A stretch of 64,000 nucleotides of DNA from an uncultured Bacteroidales bacterium (GCA_937896895.1 CALBNV010000047.1:1-64000), one strand, 5' to 3'. Shown: positions 24,107 to 33,945, counted from the first letter of the stretch. Program-made: numbers and translations. The notes: generated by a model from the sequence alone, not told the origin.

Positions 24107-26039
24107 ATTTGAATAGCCTTGACTGGCGTTGTCTTGACTTTAAGTTGCCGTTTTCGTCCTTCTCTATGATTTCGTTGTCAAGCATCCAACGTACCGTTTC
24201 AAGGACTTTCTCCTCAAGATGTCTTTTTGCCAATGATGGTGTCTCGAAAACAGGGACAACTCTTTTTTCAAGCTCATCAAGAATCACTCGGCTGATGTCG
24301 TTGTATTCGGCGTCGTTGATTCTCATTTGGTTACGTATGTTGCAAACGTCGCATTTGCCACATCTGCTCTTGATATTCTCGCCGAAATAAAGCAATAGCT
24401 GGACGCTGCGGCATTCTTTGTCGTTATTCACAAAATTGATGACTGCCTGGACACGCCGTGAGGCATCCTCTTTCCTGTCTTTATAAATCTCATCGGAAAG
24501 AGTAAAGTGTTTTGTGTCCTGTCGCTCCGTAATGAATTGAATCTGAGGCTTGTCGCTTCGTTTGATGTATGTCAGGAAGTTGTAGCTTTCCAATTTCTTC
24601 AAGATTCCGCAGATTTTTTCCACGCTGATGCCGAGAGCCACACTGAACTGCTCTTCCCTAATTCTCACAAAGTCGGAAAGTATGCCTGGAAAACTCCGGA
24701 GCATGAATTTTATTGTCGGGTCGAAAGCCGGATATTCCATCTGGAAACGGTAGAGATCTTCTCGGTTCGCCGTAATCATAATCTGCGATGGGGTGTTCAT
24801 GGCTTCCGTTATTACGATAAGACCTTCTCTTTCAATGAGTTTCAATGAGTTGAATACCTCAAGAAGCGAGAAGTTATAACGCTGCGCAAAATCAGCCATG
24901 TCGAAGTCATAACAATTTCCCGCACCTGCCCCGACGGGTAGCTGAAGATGGTTGCATAGTGCATCGTATATCGACTTGATGCGGCTGAGTTCAGGATATG
25001 ACGATTGCAGATTGTCTTTAAGTTGCTGAATGTCAGTGTCAGCGACCAGCAGGAACGCCTCTGATGGCTTCAGGTCTCGGCCTGCGCGTCCGGCTTCCTG
25101 GAAGTACGCTTCAAGGCTGTCGGGGAGGTCCATGTGGACAACCAAACGTACATCCGGCTTGTCAATGCCCATACCGAATGCGTTGGTGGCGACAATGACT
25201 TTGATTTTCCCGTCCATCCATTGCCGTTGGCGCTCGTCACGTGTCTTGGCATCAATGCCGGCATGGTAAAACGTGGCGCTTATCCCGACCGACTGCAACC
25301 AGTCGGCGATGACTTTGGTACGGCGGCGATTGCGCACATATACGATGCCGCTGCCGCTTTCCATCCGCATGAAAAGACGGTACATCATGCCGTATTTGTC
25401 GGCGATGCGCATCACGTTGTACGTGACGTTCTTGCGCTCGTAACTTGTCTGAAAAACGTTCCTTTCCTTGAAGCCTAACCTAAATTGGATGTCCTCAACC
25501 ACTTTCGGTGTCGCCGTCGCGGTGAGGGCGAGGACGGGCGTGCCGGGAATATATTGCCTTATTTCCGCAATTTTTAGATAAGGCGGGCGGAAATCGTAGC
25601 CCCATTGCGAGATGCAGTGTGACTCGTCGATGGCGAGAAGACACACTTTCATCTTCTGAATCGCTTCGATGAATGCATCGGTCATGAGGCGTTCCGGCGA
25701 GACGTAGAGGAATTTTAATCTGCCGAAAACCGCCTGATTATAAGCGAGTTCCACTTCGCTCGGATGCATCCCTGAAAATATAGCCGAAGCAGGAATATTG
25801 ATGTTCTTCAGATGCTGGACTTGGTCTTTCATGAGTGAGATGAGGGGTGTGACTACAATGCACACACCTTCCATCGACATCGCCGGCACTTGAAAACATA
25901 TCGACTTTCCGCCACCGGTCGGGAGAAGCGCGAGTGTGTCGCGGCCTGAAATCACACAGTCAACGATGTCTTCCTGCATTGGCCGGAACGACGGATAGCC
26001 CCAGTATTTCAAAAGTACAGAACGCGTAAGCTCACTCAT
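24105..26039 (-). CDS. recQ: RecQ-family ATP-dependent DNA helicase
   Basis: From ATG 26039 the 644-residue protein begins MSELTRSVLLKYWGYPSFRP. It has LLPTGGGKSICFQVPA (motif I), AIDESHCISQWGYDFRP (motif II, DESH instead of DEAH), RAGRD-type motif VI, and a zinc site with CRSVQLLLYFGE and CGKCDVC. The RQC and C-terminal regions are shorter and divergent, and no obvious HRDC domain is seen, as in the second RecQ of many Bacteroidota. It unwinds 3'-5' during recombination repair. Confidence 0.92.
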   Translation of the reverse strand: MSELTRSVLLKYWGYPSFRPMQEDIVDCVISGRDTLALLPTGGGKSICFQVPAMSMEGVCIVVTPLISLMKDQVQHLKNINIPASAIFSGMHPSEVELAYNQAVFGRLKFLYVSPERLMTDAFIEAIQKMKVCLLAIDESHCISQWGYDFRPPYLKIAEIRQYIPGTPVLALTATATPKVVEDIQFRLGFKERNVFQTSYERKNVTYNVMRIADKYGMMYRLFMRMESGSGIVYVRNRRRTKVIADWLQSVGISATFYHAGIDAKTRDERQRQWMDGKIKVIVATNAFGMGIDKPDVRLVVHMDLPDSLEAYFQEAGRAGRDLKPSEAFLLVADTDIQQLKDNLQSSYPELSRIKSIYDALCNHLQLPVGAGAGNCYDFDMADFAQRYNFSLLEVFNSLKLIEREGLIVITEAMNTPSQIMITANREDLYRFQMEYPAFDPTIKFMLRSFPGILSDFVRIREEQFSVALGISVEKICGILKKLESYNFLTYIKRSDKPQIQFITERQDTKHFTLSDEIYKDRKEDASRRVQAVINFVNNDKECRSVQLLLYFGENIKSRCGKCDVCNIRNQMRINDAEYNDISRVILDELEKRVVPVFETPSLAKRHLEEKVLETVRWMLDNEIIEKDENGNLKSRQRQSRLFK

Positions 26040-26180
26040 GATTGATTTTTTTTCTGCAAAAGTAATATTTATTTTCAAAAATGGAGGTTTGAATATTAAA
26101 TTCAAGACGAAATTTCGTAAAAACATTCACAGAACATAAGAAAATCACAGGCTTTTGCATAATTAAAGTTGTGTAAAATC

Positions 26181-27464
26181 TTAATATTTCAAACTGCTTA
26201 TCGGCACGACAATCACTCCGTCTTCGCGTTGGTAGGCGTAATGTCCGGCTGCGACAAGCACCATCATGAACGATGGCGCATACATTTTCTCGGAGTCGAT
26301 TTTTTTCGACAGTGACAAAAGGTTTGCGGCTCCTTCTTCGATTAGTTTTTCTCCGCCGAGTTTTATCTCGATCAGGCCGTAATGCCCGTTACGCAGGTGT
26401 AACACGCTGTCGCATTCGAGGCCGTTATTGTCTCTGTAATGGAAAATGTTTCCGTTAATGACTTCTGCATATACGCGTAAATCCCTGACTGCCAATGTCT
26501 CGAAAAGCAGTCCTAATGTGTTGAGGTCTTTTATCAGATCGTTTGGGCCGAGACCGAGCGACGCGGTGGCAATGCTTGGATCAACGAAATATCTGGTGGC
26601 GGTGGTGCGTATCGCTGCCTTAGAACGTAGATTCGGGTTCCATGCCTCCATGTCTTCTATCACAAAAATCTTCCGCAATGCGTTGAGATACGAGGCGATG
26701 GTGTCGCTGTCAAGTGTGTTCCCGTCGTTTGTGCTTAAGTCGGCTGCGATGGTTCCGTTGGTGGCCTGTGTCGCCTGATGTCTCGCATAGCTTCGTAATA
26801 TTCTCCTCGTGTTTGTCTCGCTTCTGTTTACTGCGTCAACTTCAATTATTTCGCGTTTTGCCACTGCATCAACGTAGTTGAACGCCTGTTTCAATGCGGA
26901 CTGTTCTGATTTTCCGATTGCTTTTGGCCAGCCGCCGCGGCAGATGAGATAGCAGATGTCACGTAGGTTTAGCTCGTTTCCTGCGGACGGCTTCAAAGGG
27001 TTGTCAAACAATTCAAGCAGAGAGACACTCCCGTTTGATTCGCCGGATTCGTAGAGAGACATCGGACGCATTTTCACCCACCCGACACGCCCTGTTCCGG
27101 TGTGACTCATCTTGTTTTGGTCAACTGGCTCTGCGCTGCCTGTAAGTATGAATTGTCCTTCGTTACCACGACGGTCAACGATAAAACGGCAGGCATCCCA
27201 AAACTGCGGTGCTTTCTGCCACTCGTCGATGAGCCGTGGCACTGCGCCGTCCAGCAAGATGTCAATGTCGGTTTCGGCAAGGCGCATATACTCATCCTGA
27301 CGCTTTGGCTCGTCCATGAACAATACGCTTTTTGCCTTTTGTAAAGCTGATGTTGTCTTTCCGCACCATTTTGCGCCTTCAATCAAGACGATTCCAGCCG
27401 CTTCAAGTTGCAGGTCGATTAGGATGTCTGCGACACGTTTTTTGTACTCTTTTTCTGCTTCCAT
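26181..27464 (-). CDS. AAA_14 / DUF4143 ATP-binding protein
   Basis: The N-terminal AAA_14 domain has LIEGAKWCGKTTSA (Walker A), RLIDEWQKAPQFWDA (Walker B region) and FILTGSAEP (sensor). The C-terminal DUF4143 nuclease-like domain contains FETLAVRDLRVYA, CDSVLHLRNGHYGLIEIKLG and ends VPISSLKY. The family is abundant and horizontally mobile in gut Bacteroidota; its cellular role is not established. The gene is alone on its strand, with a 23-bp tandem repeat array beginning about 70 bases upstream of its start. Confidence 0.85.
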   Translation of the reverse strand: MEAEKEYKKRVADILIDLQLEAAGIVLIEGAKWCGKTTSALQKAKSVLFMDEPKRQDEYMRLAETDIDILLDGAVPRLIDEWQKAPQFWDACRFIVDRRGNEGQFILTGSAEPVDQNKMSHTGTGRVGWVKMRPMSLYESGESNGSVSLLELFDNPLKPSAGNELNLRDICYLICRGGWPKAIGKSEQSALKQAFNYVDAVAKREIIEVDAVNRSETNTRRILRSYARHQATQATNGTIAADLSTNDGNTLDSDTIASYLNALRKIFVIEDMEAWNPNLRSKAAIRTTATRYFVDPSIATASLGLGPNDLIKDLNTLGLLFETLAVRDLRVYAEVINGNIFHYRDNNGLECDSVLHLRNGHYGLIEIKLGGEKLIEEGAANLLSLSKKIDSEKMYAPSFMMVLVAAGHYAYQREDGVIVVPISSLKY

Positions 27465-27535
27465 TTTTTGTTGTTTTATTTTTGCTGCAAAAATACAAAA
27501 AATTATTGAAATACAATATTTTATTTAAAAATTTT

Positions 27536-27670
27536 CGGTAGTTTGAAGAAAATTCATTCGGCAGTTTGAAGAAAATTCGTTCGGCAGTTTGAAGAAAATT
27601 CGTTCGGCAGTTTGAAGAAAATTCGTTCGGTAGTTTGAAGAAAATTCGTTCGGCAGTTTGAAGAAAATTT
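27536..27670 (+). repeat. Six tandem 23-bp repeats
   Basis: Unit CGGCAGTTTGAAGAAAATTC plus GTT, repeated at 27536, 27559, 27582, 27605, 27628 and 27651 (last copy diverges after ~18 bases). Copies differ only at position 4 (C/T) and near the end (one CATT for CGTT). There are no spacers, so this is not a CRISPR. The array fills the 350-base interval between the divergent AAA_14 and typA genes (27465-27814), which otherwise holds only a typA promoter. Confidence 0.9.
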
Positions 27671-27730
27671 CTGCCTTTTACCGTTTTGAAAAAATATGAG
27701 AATCACATTCAATTATGTCTTTTTTTTTCA

Positions 27731-27738
27731 TAACTTTG
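27731..27738 (+). promoter_or_regulatory. -7 element TAACTTTG for typA
   Basis: TAACTTTG lies 76 bases before ATG 27815, beyond the repeat array. No clear -33 element is seen. Confidence 0.5.
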
Positions 27739-27814
27739 CACCCGTTTTTCCGATTAGGGTTATTTTGGTCGGAAAATGATGATAACTCGTTGTAAATCAA
27801 CTAAAATTAAAGAA

Positions 27815-29638
27815 ATGACAAGTATTAGAAATGTTGCGATTATCGCTCACGTTGACCACGGGAAGACGACATTGGTGGACCGTATCCTTTACCAGTCAAA
27901 ATTATTCAGGGACGACAAGGATAACGGGGGAGATTTGATTCTGGATAACAACGACCTTGAGCGTGAACGAGGTATCACCATTCTGTCAAAGAACGTGTCG
28001 GTACGTTATAAAGACGTGAAAATCAATATCATCGACACTCCCGGTCACAGTGACTTCGGCGGTGAGGTGGAACGTGTGCTTAACATGGCCGACGGTGTCA
28101 TTTTGCTCGTTGACGCCTTTGAAGGCCCGATGCCGCAGACACGCTTCGTGCTTGAGAAAGCAATTCAGCTCGGACTGAAACCTATCGTTGTGGTCAATAA
28201 GGTTGATAAGCCGAACTGCACGCCGGAAGAGACGCAGGAAGCCGTCTTTGACCTCATGTACAACCTCGGCGCCAACGACGACCAGCTCGATTTCCCGACG
28301 GTATATGGCTCTTCAAAACAGGGCTGGATGTCGGATCACTGGACGCATGTCACAAATGACGTGTCGTATCTGCTTGATACTATTATCAATACGATTCCGG
28401 AGGCGAAATATGAAGAGGGCACCCCGCAGATGCTCATCACTTCATTGGACTACAGCTCATACGTTGGTCGTATCGCTGTCGGTCGTCTGAAACGCGGCAC
28501 GTTGCAGGCCGGAATGAATGTCTCACTCGTGAAACGCGATGGGACAATAGAGAAGAATCAGATCAAGGAACTTTATACTTTCGAGGGTCTCGGAAAAGAA
28601 CGCACCAAGAAACCGGTGATGGCGGGCGACATCGTTGCCATCATGGGACTTGAAAACTTTGAAATCGGTGATACCGTCGCCGACTTCGAGAACCCTGAGG
28701 CGCTTCCTCCAATCCACGTCGATGAGCCGACAATGAGCATGTTGTTCACAATCAACAACTCACCGTTCTTCGGCAAAGAAGGCAAGTACGTCACATCACG
28801 TCACCTGCGTGAGCGTCTTTATAAGGAAACGGAGAAAAACCTCGCACTGAAAGTCGAAGACACAGAGTCTCCTGATTCGCTGATGGTCTATGGCCGTGGC
28901 ATACTTCATCTCAGTATTCTGGTAGAGACGATGCGTCGCGAAGGCTATGAATTCCAGATCGGTCAGCCGAAAGTCATTTTGAAAGAGATTGACGGCAGAA
29001 AGTGTGAGCCTGTCGAAGTGATGAACGTGCAGGTCCCGGAAGATTTTGCCGGTCGTGTCATAGAACTTGCGTCACAGCATAAGGGCGAGATGACAAACAT
29101 GTCGCCTAAGGGCGACCGCATGAACCTTGAGTTCGACATTCCGGCGAGAGGACTCATAGGTCTGAGAAGCGCTATGCTGACCGCAACGGAAGGCGAGGCG
29201 GTGATGTCTCACCGTTTCAAGGATTACGAGCCTTGGAAAGGCGACATGGAATTTCGCGATGTAGGTGCGCTTATCGCGATGGAGACTGGCTCGGCAGTGC
29301 CTTACGCATTGTGGAAACTCCAGGACCGCGGCAAGTTCTTTGTGCTGCCAAATGAAGATGTCTATATGGGTGAGGTTATCGGTGAGAATACCCGCTCAAA
29401 TGATATCGTGCTTAATATCAATAAGACAAAGCACTTGACTAATGTCCGTGCTTCTGGATCTGACGACAAGATTGTTCTTATCCCGCCGGTAAGGATGTCG
29501 CTTGAAGAATACATGGAATACATCCGCGATGACGAGTATCTCGAGGTCACGCCGAAGAGCCTCCGATTGAGGAAGATCATCCTCGACGAAATCGAGAGGA
29601 AGAGAAGCGGAAGGAAGAGCGAATCGGTTGAGGACTGA
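27815..29638 (+). CDS. typA: Translational GTPase TypA/BipA
   Basis: From ATG 27815 the 607-residue protein begins MTSIRNVAIIAHVDHGKTTL. It has ERERGITILSKN (switch I), DTPGHSDFGGEVERV, NKVDKPN and the BipA-specific C-terminal region (SPKGDRMNLEFDIPARGLIG, VYMGEVIGENTRSNDIVLN). It is a ribosome-associated GTPase needed for 50S assembly and stress adaptation. An in-frame ATG at 27776 would add 13 atypical residues and is less likely. Confidence 0.96.
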   Translation: MTSIRNVAIIAHVDHGKTTLVDRILYQSKLFRDDKDNGGDLILDNNDLERERGITILSKNVSVRYKDVKINIIDTPGHSDFGGEVERVLNMADGVILLVDAFEGPMPQTRFVLEKAIQLGLKPIVVVNKVDKPNCTPEETQEAVFDLMYNLGANDDQLDFPTVYGSSKQGWMSDHWTHVTNDVSYLLDTIINTIPEAKYEEGTPQMLITSLDYSSYVGRIAVGRLKRGTLQAGMNVSLVKRDGTIEKNQIKELYTFEGLGKERTKKPVMAGDIVAIMGLENFEIGDTVADFENPEALPPIHVDEPTMSMLFTINNSPFFGKEGKYVTSRHLRERLYKETEKNLALKVEDTESPDSLMVYGRGILHLSILVETMRREGYEFQIGQPKVILKEIDGRKCEPVEVMNVQVPEDFAGRVIELASQHKGEMTNMSPKGDRMNLEFDIPARGLIGLRSAMLTATEGEAVMSHRFKDYEPWKGDMEFRDVGALIAMETGSAVPYALWKLQDRGKFFVLPNEDVYMGEVIGENTRSNDIVLNINKTKHLTNVRASGSDDKIVLIPPVRMSLEEYMEYIRDDEYLEVTPKSLRLRKIILDEIERKRSGRKSESVED

Positions 29639-29668
29639 TATTAAAAACTATATTACAATTTACTAATC

Positions 29669-30460
29669 ATGAAAAAGTATTTGAAAATTATGGCTTGCGC
29701 GGTGATGATTCTCGCAATGTCTGGCATGATGAGTTCATGCAAAAAAGAATACAAACAACAGGTCGTTTACACTGCAGGTTGGGGCAATTCCGAACTTGGC
29801 CAATCTGAATTTAAAATCATTAAAGATTATTTGGAGGAAAAGGGTGCCATGAGCATCGGCCAATATAAGACTTACAATGTGACGAGTACAGACAGCGAGG
29901 ATGACTGCCTGAAGCAGGCGGATGAAATGGCAAAGGCTGATTTCGCAAATTCGATACGCAATCTTAAGGTGGAAGAAATCCAGCCAAAATTAAAGGTCGG
30001 CAATTATTTTTCATACGTCTGGCATAGAACAGATGGTGCTGGCAATGTGATTGAGATAGGTGAGTGGAAGTGTCCTGCGATACCGGTGCCTTCAGTATTT
30101 GGAAAGATTACAGTAAACGGAATTGAAAATAATGTTACAAGTGCATCAATACTTTTCCCAACATTCGATGGCTCTCTCTCTGCTTTCATGACGTTGCATT
30201 CTGAAAAAACACGATATGTAATAAGGATTTTAGGTGTTGAACAAGAAGGTATCGTGCCGGAAGGAAATTTCGATATAGATGGCGAGAAGAATATTGGTTA
30301 TGTGGTTTACGATGAAGTAAGATATTTTGCAACCGGAACATCATGCACCATTTCGAAAAATGGCACGTTCTACAAGCTCGTTTCGTCTGGAACGGCGACG
30401 GACGAAAACGGCAACAAGATTGAGTTCAGTGTGGATTGCGATCAGGTTGTGTTTCATTAA
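29669..30460 (+). CDS. Unknown lipoprotein, 263 residues
   Basis: The start MKKYLKIMACAVMILAMSGM then MSSCKKE is a lipoprotein signal. The mature part is about 240 residues and mostly beta-strand-like, with a helical segment at ~50-100 (EFKIIKDYLEEKGAMSIGQY, ADEMAKADFANSIRNLKVEE). I do not recognise a family. It is 30 bases after typA with no visible promoter, so it may be read from the typA transcript, and a strong terminator follows. Codon use resembles its neighbours. Confidence 0.6.
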   Translation: MKKYLKIMACAVMILAMSGMMSSCKKEYKQQVVYTAGWGNSELGQSEFKIIKDYLEEKGAMSIGQYKTYNVTSTDSEDDCLKQADEMAKADFANSIRNLKVEEIQPKLKVGNYFSYVWHRTDGAGNVIEIGEWKCPAIPVPSVFGKITVNGIENNVTSASILFPTFDGSLSAFMTLHSEKTRYVIRILGVEQEGIVPEGNFDIDGEKNIGYVVYDEVRYFATGTSCTISKNGTFYKLVSSGTATDENGNKIEFSVDCDQVVFH

Positions 30461-30493
30461 TCTAATTTGAAAATACCTTTGAGGGACATATTA

Positions 30494-30535
30494 ATACGGC
30501 GTCGGCTGCAAGCAGCCGACGCCGTATCCTTTTTT
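30494..30535 (+). terminator. Strong terminator after the unknown lipoprotein gene
   Basis: A perfect 14-bp GC-rich stem (ATACGGCGTCGGCT and its complement) with a 6-base loop is followed by CCTTTTTTC. Confidence 0.85.
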
Positions 30536-30547
30536 CAGCCTCGTCTC

Positions 30548-31093
30548 TTATTTGAAGTAGCGGTTGAACAGGCCTTCGAAGCCTTTCCCATGGCGTGCCT
30601 CGTCTTTTGCCATCTCGTGGACTGTGTCGTGGATGGCGTCGAGGTTGCGTTCCTTGGCGATACGGGCGATGCGCATCTTGTCTTCGCAGGCACCGCATTC
30701 GGCAACCATTCTCTTCTCGAGGTTTGTCTTGGTGTCCCAGACGACATCACCGAGTAACTCAGCGAATTTGGCGCAGTGTTCTGCCTCTTCAAATGCGTAA
30801 CGCTTGAATGCCTCTGCAATCTCAGGATAACCTTCACGGTCGGCCTGACGGCTCATTGCCAGGTACATGCCTACTTCTGTGGCTTCACCCATGAAATGTG
30901 CGTTGAGGTCTTTGATCATGTCCTCGCCTGTGCCTTTGGCAACTCCGATGACGTGTTCTGTGACGAAATTCAATTTTGCACCTTCTTCCAGAACATTCCA
31001 TTCAACAATCTGTTTGCACTGCGGGCATCTCTCAGGAGCCTCTTCACCTTCGTGAACATAGCCGCAAATCGGGCATACGAACTTTTTCTTCAT
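30548..31093 (-). CDS. rbr: Reverse rubrerythrin (rubredoxin domain first)
   Basis: The N-terminus has a rubredoxin-like iron site (CPICGYVHEGEEAPERCPQC, residues 7-26), followed by a ferritin-like four-helix domain with diiron ligands in EATEVGMYLA, EEAEHCAKFAELLGD and HEMAKDEARHG. The domain order is the reverse of classical rubrerythrin. The enzyme reduces peroxide, and possibly oxygen, using electrons from NAD(P)H-linked partners, supporting an anaerobic lifestyle. No promoter was recognised upstream. Confidence 0.92.
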   Translation of the reverse strand: MKKKFVCPICGYVHEGEEAPERCPQCKQIVEWNVLEEGAKLNFVTEHVIGVAKGTGEDMIKDLNAHFMGEATEVGMYLAMSRQADREGYPEIAEAFKRYAFEEAEHCAKFAELLGDVVWDTKTNLEKRMVAECGACEDKMRIARIAKERNLDAIHDTVHEMAKDEARHGKGFEGLFNRYFK

Positions 31094-31182
31094 GATAAAT
31101 TTGATTTTAATTGTAATTTAATTTTATTTGTGTTTTAATTAATTTAAAAATTTCTTTAATCTTTAATCTCTAATCTCTAATC

Positions 31183-32598
31183 TTATTTGATGGCGTGTCT
31201 GTAACCGTCAACCTTATCCCAGTCGCCTCTCGTGAAATCGGGCATCTTCACCGGCATCCCGTGGTTTTCAATCGATGCAGCCGAAAGTTCGCCGATGCAA
31301 GACCACTCCGCCGCATCATAGACGTCTTCATCGAGCGGGAGGCCGTTGCGCAAACAGTAAATCAACCGGTAGTCCATGATGAAGTCCATCCCGCCGTGAC
31401 CGCCAACTTCTTTCGCCTTCTCCTCAATGTCAACGATGATTGGGTGTTTGTATGCCGTTAACAGTGAGTCTTTTACGTTTTCCGGCACCCATGTATGGTA
31501 GTCGAGGACTTCGTTGTCTGGCACCATGCTTTCCGGCAGGTTGTTGCCCTTCAGCGTGAAGCCTTCCCTCATGTATTTGTTCGCCCAGCCTTCGGTTCCG
31601 GTGAGCTGGTACAGTCTGTTATACGGACGCGGAGTGTAAACGTCATGCTCAATCAATATCGTCTTGCCTTTGTGTGTCTGTATCATCGTCGTGGTCATAT
31701 CGCCGTTGGCGAAGGTGTCAACGCCCATTGTCTCTTTGGCGAGTTCGAGTCCGTTGTACGACGGCGTGCTCATCGAGACGAGGTATTCCATCCTGTCGCC
31801 GCGGTGGATGTCGAGGACCTGGCAGATGGGGCCGAGGCCGTGTGTGGCATAGACGTCGCCGCTGTGTTTCTGGTTGAAGTCGAGGCGCCAGTTGTCCTGA
31901 TAATAAGGCCAGAACGGCTCGAGGTTATGGATATATGCGCCTTCGCCGTGGATGACTTCGCCGAAGAGACCGTTTTGTGCCATGTTGAGGCATGTCATCT
32001 CGAAGAAGTCGTAGCAGCAGTTCTCGAGCATCATGCAGTGGCGGCGCGTCTGTTCGGATACATCGACGAGCTGCCAGCATTCTTCTATGGATGTCGCCGC
32101 CGGCACCTCGATGGCCACATGCTTGCCGTGCTGCATGGCATAGACCGCGATGGGGACGTGGACCTGCCAGCCGGTGCATATATAGACGAGGTCGATGTCA
32201 TCGCGCTCGCAGAGTTCCTTGTAGGCTTCCGGCCCGATGTATTCCGCCGCGTGTGGGAGGCCTTTCGCCTCAAGCACGTTGCGCTGCACTTTCTCGATGT
32301 TTTCCGGAAGGAGGTCGCACAATGCGACGGCCTTGACACCGTCGATAAATGTCATGCGGTTCACCGCATCGGGGCCACGCATGCCGAGACCGACAAAGCC
32401 GATTCTTACCGTGTCTATCGGTTCGGCCGCGAACTGTAACATGCTCGCTTGACCTTCCGCACGCTGCGGCTCGCTGAAGACGATGGCGTTGTCAATTATC
32501 TTGTAGTTTTTTGTCTCTTCTTTATTGTTGCTTGTGCAACAATACATTGAAACCACTAAAAACAATAATCCGAATAAGGTGTAACGTCTGATTTTCAT
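31183..32598 (-). CDS. GH109 alpha-N-acetylgalactosaminidase (NAD-dependent), lipoprotein
   Basis: From ATG 32598 the signal MKIRRYTLFGLLFLVVSMYC gives a lipoprotein. The Gfo/Idh/MocA-type NAD fold follows, with IGFVGLGMRGPDAVNRMTFI, VALCDLLPENI, HVAIEVPAATSIEECWQLVD, RHCMMLENCCYDFFEM, GEGAYIHNLEPF, NWRLDFNQKHSGDVY and THGLGPICQVLDIHRGDRM, all features of GH109. This family cleaves alpha-GalNAc, including the blood-group A cap, by NAD-assisted elimination. It stands 79 bases beyond a lipase-like gene, in a region rich in galactose genes. Confidence 0.9.
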   Translation of the reverse strand: MKIRRYTLFGLLFLVVSMYCCTSNNKEETKNYKIIDNAIVFSEPQRAEGQASMLQFAAEPIDTVRIGFVGLGMRGPDAVNRMTFIDGVKAVALCDLLPENIEKVQRNVLEAKGLPHAAEYIGPEAYKELCERDDIDLVYICTGWQVHVPIAVYAMQHGKHVAIEVPAATSIEECWQLVDVSEQTRRHCMMLENCCYDFFEMTCLNMAQNGLFGEVIHGEGAYIHNLEPFWPYYQDNWRLDFNQKHSGDVYATHGLGPICQVLDIHRGDRMEYLVSMSTPSYNGLELAKETMGVDTFANGDMTTTMIQTHKGKTILIEHDVYTPRPYNRLYQLTGTEGWANKYMREGFTLKGNNLPESMVPDNEVLDYHTWVPENVKDSLLTAYKHPIIVDIEEKAKEVGGHGGMDFIMDYRLIYCLRNGLPLDEDVYDAAEWSCIGELSAASIENHGMPVKMPDFTRGDWDKVDGYRHAIK

Positions 32599-32676
32599 TG
32601 CTTTCGGTCTGATGATTTCAAGCCGTAAAGTTACCAATTATTTCTTTATGAAAAAGATTTTTTAATTTTTCCTGTA

Positions 32677-33945
32677 TTACAATCCAATAAGATAGCCGAG
32701 TATGTTGATGAAGAACAATATAGCTCCAACTTTGTGCGGACCGAAGTCGCCGGAAATGAAATCCAGCTCGCAGCCGGTGTTTTCAAGAGCTTCGCTCATC
32801 AGTTCGCTGTTGATGTAAGGCACCATGTCGTCGGTGGTGCTGTGTAGGATAGAAATATCTTCACCGTTGTTGGGTGTCCATGTGTCGGTGAGCCGGTTCT
32901 TGCGGGCGGCCTCCATGATTTTTGACGTCACCGGATGCGTCTTGTCGAACATGAACGCGTTGAAAATGTCGGTGGCTTTGTTGTCTGTCAGAATTTCGTT
33001 TAGCTCGTCTGCGTCGTATTGCTTCGACAAAACCAGCCTGTAATTTTCGCGTGTCTTGCCGATGAAGATGTCGTCAAGATTGAGATTCAGGTTCTGTGCG
33101 CAATCAAGACCGTTGATAATCATTGGCATGCCGTATGGGATGCCTGTGAAATTTTTTTCTACCACGTCATCGAATGTGGCTTCGATGTCATATACGCCGC
33201 CTCCCATGAAGGACTTGGTGAACTGTATTTTGTCGGAATATGATTCTGTCACCATGCGGAGTGTGGCCATGGCTGATGAACCGCCTTGCGAGTAACCGAT
33301 GTTGTAAATCTCGTCTCCGATGTTGTAGCCGTTGTCTTCAAGAAATTCTCTGGCTGCGAAATATGAGTCGATGCATGACTGCGCCGTTGAAGCCCAGTCG
33401 AGGTACGGATGTCCCATGTCAACAGTCTTGCCATAACCGATGTAGTCAGGCATGACGACGGCGTAGCCGAGAAATGAGTAAATAGCCTCGATCTGGAGAA
33501 TTCGGTTTGACGGGCATTCCCTGTCGGCCGCTTTAGTGAAGTGGCTCGCCAATATGATGCCTCTCAAATCTTTGGTATTGTCAAGATAAACATATACTCT
33601 CCCCGACAACGTCTCTGGATTCCCCGCGACATCTTTGGATGAATAGTACATCTTTCCGGTGACAATGCTGCTCTGGTTTGACAGCAGGTAATCAGTGGCA
33701 TCTTGCACACTGATGCCGTTCGGAACAACACTTGTGTTTATTTCGTTTATGTTTATGCTTGTGTCACCTGCAAGAGTGCCGAGATTCAGTATGATGTCCA
33801 ACGGATTAATTATAGTGTCCATTTCAATCATTTCGTACAGATGCGACTCCACAGGAGTAATTGGAGCTGGTTTTTCTTTCTTGCAGCTGAAAAAAGCTGT
33901 AATTGAGAATAATAGGACGAATGCGAGTCTGAATTTTTTTTTCAT
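32677..33945 (-). CDS. Alpha/beta-hydrolase (secretory-lipase-like) lipoprotein
   Basis: The lipoprotein signal MKKKFRLAFVLLFSITAFFS ends in CKKEK. The hydrolase core has GIILASHFTKAADRECPSNR, YAVVMPDYIGYGKT, the nucleophile elbow GYSQGGSSAMA, an Asp in STTDDMVPY and His in FGPHKVGA, forming a plausible Ser-Asp-His triad. It resembles LIP-type secreted lipases and feruloyl/acetyl esterases. The substrate is not determinable; deacetylation of host glycans would suit the neighbours but is only a guess. The promoter is at 33995-34002. Confidence 0.78.
   Translation of the reverse strand: MKKKFRLAFVLLFSITAFFSCKKEKPAPITPVESHLYEMIEMDTIINPLDIILNLGTLAGDTSININEINTSVVPNGISVQDATDYLLSNQSSIVTGKMYYSSKDVAGNPETLSGRVYVYLDNTKDLRGIILASHFTKAADRECPSNRILQIEAIYSFLGYAVVMPDYIGYGKTVDMGHPYLDWASTAQSCIDSYFAAREFLEDNGYNIGDEIYNIGYSQGGSSAMATLRMVTESYSDKIQFTKSFMGGGVYDIEATFDDVVEKNFTGIPYGMPMIINGLDCAQNLNLNLDDIFIGKTRENYRLVLSKQYDADELNEILTDNKATDIFNAFMFDKTHPVTSKIMEAARKNRLTDTWTPNNGEDISILHSTTDDMVPYINSELMSEALENTGCELDFISGDFGPHKVGAILFFINILGYLIGL

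Noticed and set aside
27536..27670. Possible CRISPR array
   Set aside because: Units are contiguous 23-mers without spacers and there are no cas genes; the Cas4-like protein at 11813-13132 is 14 kb away.
31495..32439. 314-residue plus-strand open frame opposite GH109
   Set aside because: It mirrors GH109 codons; GH109 motifs run throughout the minus strand and no promoter or family match supports the plus frame.
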